This document shows positions 14,113-16,222 of a stretch of DNA of 16,222 nucleotides, piece after piece. Made by a program: the position numbers and the translations under genes. Position 1 is the first letter of the stretch; each line of letters opens with the position of its first letter. This stretch comes from JBBSIG01 sp038232215 (lineage in GTDB: Bacteria > Actinomycetota > Thermoleophilia > Gaiellales > Gaiellaceae): assembly GCA_038232215.1 (NCBI GenBank), contig JBBSIG010000035.1, positions 1 to 16,222 of the forward strand, given 5' to 3'. The notes beneath the pieces are model-generated. The model saw only the letters and a program-made list of their open reading frames with translations. It was not told the origin of the DNA and made no database searches.

Positions 14113-14420
14113 CGCTGCGGCTCGTCTTCCAGGAGCCGGACACGGACACGGCGATCGCGTTGCTCGACAGCTGGCTTTCTGGGCACGCCGCTGCCGGATC
14201 AGCTCGTTCGTGAAGCTCGCCAAGACGATCAGCGCCCACCGGACCGGGATCGTGGCGACCCTCACTACAGGCTCTCGAACGCCCGCACCGAGACGATCAA
14301 CACCACCCTGCGGCTGATCTGCCGCCGCGCCTACGGTTCCACTCCGCCGAAGCGCTGATCGCGCTCGCAATGCTGACCCAAGGCGGCCTCCGGCCGCGCA
14401 TAGAACCCACGGAAACGTAA
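14109..14420 (+). pseudogene. C-terminal fragment of an ISL3-family transposase with three frameshifts
   Basis: Joined across three frame changes the sequence reads ALRLVFQEPDTDTAIALLDS-WL, WARRCRISSFVKLAKTISAH, RTGIVATL, YRLSNARTETINTTLRLICR-RAYG, FHSAEALIALAMLTQGGLRP and a stop at 14418-14420. This is the classic ISL3 (DDE_Tnp_ISL3) end with SNxRxExxNxxxRLxxRRAYGFHS, where E in TETIN is the last catalytic acid. Single-base losses fit at about 14175-14180, 14258-14266 and 14333-14343. The N-terminal zinc finger and first two catalytic Asp are missing, so it is inactive. Confidence 0.75.
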
Positions 14421-14629
14421 GGAGCTCCGTAAGCCCTTCTTCTTTCTTTCTCGAGAACGTGAGATGCGCGGTCTAGGTGCGCGGCGATGACCCCGAGCCC
14501 CAGGTGGCGGCGCTCGGGGCTGCCTTCGCGAACCTAGCCCGACGATGTGGCCGAGCAGCGGTCCCTTTCGGCGGCTTCAAGCCTGCGAGTAAGACGAGAG
14601 AGCTACCGCATCAACCAGCGTCCCTGCGC
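14421..14629 (+). other. Intergenic region between ISL3 remnant and ABC permease
   Basis: No gene is recognised. A pyrimidine run (CCCTTCTTCTTTCTTTCTC, about 14434-14452) stands out from the GC-rich background. The remainder lies downstream of the permease stop on the minus strand; no convincing terminator hairpin was found. Confidence 0.35.
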
Positions 14630-15484
14630 TCAGAGATCGCGTCGGGCGAAGCCGCCGAGAGCCAGCGCGCCAACCAGGGCGAGAAAGGCGACCGACCACA
14701 GCCGCAGCGCCGCTCCACCCGCCTCCGCGCCCCCGAAGGGGCCGAGCTGGAGCGCGAACTTCGTGAAGCCCGTCGTGTCGGCCGTGATCGCGTGCAGCGC
14801 GTCCTGGTAGAGAGCCTCGAAGGGCACGAGCCACGAGGTCACCTTCGCCGCGCGCTCGAGCGTGTGCGAGTTGAGCGCGTGGCCGATCTGCCCGAGCAGG
14901 CCGGCGACGAGGCCCGCGCCGAAGACCATGAAGACGGCGATCCCGTTCGCGGTCGCACTGAGGAAGACCGAGCCGAGCAGGGAGACCGCGGCGATCAGCG
15001 CCACGGCGGACGCCAGCTCGAGGGCCGGCAGGACGAGCCGGTCCGGCCACCACCCCGCGGTCGCGCCCGTGATCACGACCGCCGCCGCGTAGACGGCCAC
15101 CACGTAGAGGGCGCAGACGGCGGCGGCGCCGAGGAACCGGGCCGCGAGCAGCGTGGCGCGCCCAATCGGTCGGACGACGAGCGGCTGCAGCAGGCCGCGC
15201 TCGGCGTCGCCGCGCACGACCCCGAGCGTGAGGAAGACGGCGAGCACGGCTCCCAGGAACAGCGTCGCGAACATCGCGAGACCGAGCACCGTGGCGGCCA
15301 CGAGCGTCCCGGCGTCGATCCCCGCCGGGGCGTCGACGCCCGAGAGATCCTTGAACAGCTCGTGCACGCCGAGCCAGTAGAGGGCGAGGAAGACGGCGGT
15401 GAGGACCAGGACGACGGCGAAGACCTTCCGGCGCAGGGCCTCTCGCAGCGCGTAGCCGACGATGGTGGCGACGGCTCCCGTCAC
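14630..15484 (-). CDS. ABC-2 type transporter permease
   Basis: This 284-residue integral membrane protein has about six helices: one near residues 20-42 after a short basic N-terminus (YALREALRRKVFA, typical of ABC-2 permeases that begin in the cytoplasm), then helices around 70-95, 125-150, 160-185, 190-215 and 260-278, with a large loop after the first. The segment VVRGDAERGLLQPLVVRPIGR, joining helices 2 and 3, is the characteristic coupling region of the ABC-2 membrane_2 subfamily. The GTG start (15484) overlaps the ATPase TGA by four bases, so the two subunits are translated together and form one exporter. The substrate is unknown; relatives move drugs, lipids or polymers. Confidence 0.88.
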   Translation of the reverse strand: MTGAVATIVGYALREALRRKVFAVVLVLTAVFLALYWLGVHELFKDLSGVDAPAGIDAGTLVAATVLGLAMFATLFLGAVLAVFLTLGVVRGDAERGLLQPLVVRPIGRATLLAARFLGAAAVCALYVVAVYAAAVVITGATAGWWPDRLVLPALELASAVALIAAVSLLGSVFLSATANGIAVFMVFGAGLVAGLLGQIGHALNSHTLERAAKVTSWLVPFEALYQDALHAITADTTGFTKFALQLGPFGGAEAGGAALRLWSVAFLALVGALALGGFARRDL

Positions 15485-16222
15485 GCGCTCTCGCCGCCGA
15501 CTGCGTCGAGGTAGACCTCCTCGAGCGTCGAGCTCAGCACCCGGACTCCGTAGATCCGCTCGCCCGCGGCGACGAGCTCGGCGACGATGCGGGGCACGTC
15601 GTCCCGTCCGGCCGGCTCGACCACGCGTGTCCCGGCCTCCGTCTCGAGCTCGACCCCTCTCGGCTCCGCCAGCTCGGACGGGCTGCCCGCGGCCACCACC
15701 TCTCCGCCGAGCAGGATCACGACCCGGTCGCAGACGAGCTCGATCTCGCTCAATAGGTGCGAGTTCAGGAGCACGGAGACGCCGCGCGTACGGAGCTCCT
15801 CGAGCAGCCCGCGCACGGTGCGCCGGCCCACCGGGTCGAGCGCGCTCGTCGGCTCGTCGAGGAGGAGAAGCCTCGGCTCCCCCACGAGCGCCTGCGCGAT
15901 CCCCAGGCGCTGCTGCATCCCCTTCGACATCGCCTCGACCTTGCGCGAGCGGGCATCGGCGAGCCCGACGAGCTCGAGCAGCTCGCTGCGCTCGCGCGCC
16001 CCGCCGCGAGAGCCGGTCAGGCGCTGGTGCAGCTCGAGCACCTCGTCGGCGCTGTACCACCCCGGGAAGCGAAAGAGCTCGGCGAGGTAGCCGAGCGCTC
16101 TCCGCGCCGCGATCGAGCCGGCGGGCGCGCCGCAGACCTCGACTCTCCCCGCGCTCGCCCGGACGAGCCCGCACGCGATCTTGACGAGCGTCGACTTGCC
16201 CGCCCCGTTCGGGCCCAGCAGC
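15481..16222 (-). CDS. ABC-2 type transporter ATP-binding protein, 5' end outside window
   Basis: The frame is open to the right edge; 246 residues are visible. The first visible residues are the Walker A LLGPNGAGKSTL, so only about 30-40 N-terminal residues are missing. The Q-loop region is LGYLAELFRFPGWYS with Glu in the usual Gln place, common in this subfamily. The signature is MSKGMQQRLGIAQAL (LSGGQ variant), Walker B is LLLLDEPTSALDP, and the H-loop is LLNSHLLSE. The last 70 residues form the regulatory C-terminal extension ending in LEEVYLDAVGG, typical of ABC-2 drug/polymer exporter ATPases (CcmA/NatA-like). It energises the permease encoded by the overlapping downstream gene. Confidence 0.93.
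   Translation of the reverse strand, partial: LLGPNGAGKSTLVKIACGLVRASAGRVEVCGAPAGSIAARRALGYLAELFRFPGWYSADEVLELHQRLTGSRGGARERSELLELVGLADARSRKVEAMSKGMQQRLGIAQALVGEPRLLLLDEPTSALDPVGRRTVRGLLEELRTRGVSVLLNSHLLSEIELVCDRVVILLGGEVVAAGSPSELAEPRGVELETEAGTRVVEPAGRDDVPRIVAELVAAGERIYGVRVLSSTLEEVYLDAVGGESA

Noticed and set aside
8223..14629. Possible defence or toxin-antitoxin island
   Set aside because: Although it is a mobile-element-rich accessory region, I found no nuclease, toxin, methylase or reverse-transcriptase catalytic motif; the only intact gene is the cyclase-type regulator.

Overview
The window is very GC-rich bacterial DNA with dense, short-spaced genes, GTG/TTG starts and several stop/start overlaps. 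The gene mix fits a high-GC actinobacterium: an LCP cell-wall ligase with a basic cytoplasmic tail, an FmdB-like zinc ribbon, ROK and PfkB kinases, a cyclase-AAA-TPR regulator and ABC-2 type transporters. The style of the IS3 orfA and of the small proteins suggests the class Thermoleophilia, but that is only an impression from sequence style.

Left part (1-8222), ordinary chromosomal genes. On the minus strand a ROK-family sugar kinase and rsmI (16S rRNA 2'-O-methyltransferase) form a tight pair. They are followed by a secreted M23-type protein with a long Pro/Ala tail, which has its own recognisable promoter and runs off the left edge. Divergently on plus lie an LCP-family protein and a small GlsB/YeaQ-type membrane protein. 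A minus-strand FmdB zinc ribbon gene converges on these. Next come a plus-strand polytopic GT39-like membrane protein and a small minus-strand hypothetical gene. Then follows a plus-strand pair with a GTGA overlap: a PfkB kinase and pseudouridine-5'-phosphate glycosidase, together a pseudouridine catabolic module.

Middle part (8223-10465), a patchwork of broken elements. It holds a truncated IS3 orfA, a fragment that looks like the start of a secreted protein, and a minus-strand cobalamin riboswitch in front of a truncated DUF71/COG2102 (Dph6-like) PP-loop ATPase gene. Next to it is the 3' end of a group II intron: a frameshifted maturase C-terminus followed by recognisable domains V and VI. 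The riboswitch-DUF71 relic is the most informative item in the window. Its aptamer core is well preserved, it has two mutually exclusive hairpins around the Shine-Dalgarno, and the gene it served has lost its 3' part and perhaps its start codon (ATA).

Right part. A 983-residue class III nucleotidyl cyclase / AAA ATPase / TPR protein (10466-13417) ends where many relatives carry a LuxR-type HTH. It is followed by a second debris field: an integrase-type IS N-terminal fragment joined to an ISL3-type transposase C-terminus, with several single-base frameshifts. The window closes with a minus-strand ABC-2 type exporter (permease overlapping an ATPase whose N-terminus is cut by the right edge).

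I found no CRISPR array, tRNA, rRNA or recognisable defence system. The unusual signals are the riboswitch relic, the regulator without HTH and the two mobile-element graveyards flanking it.
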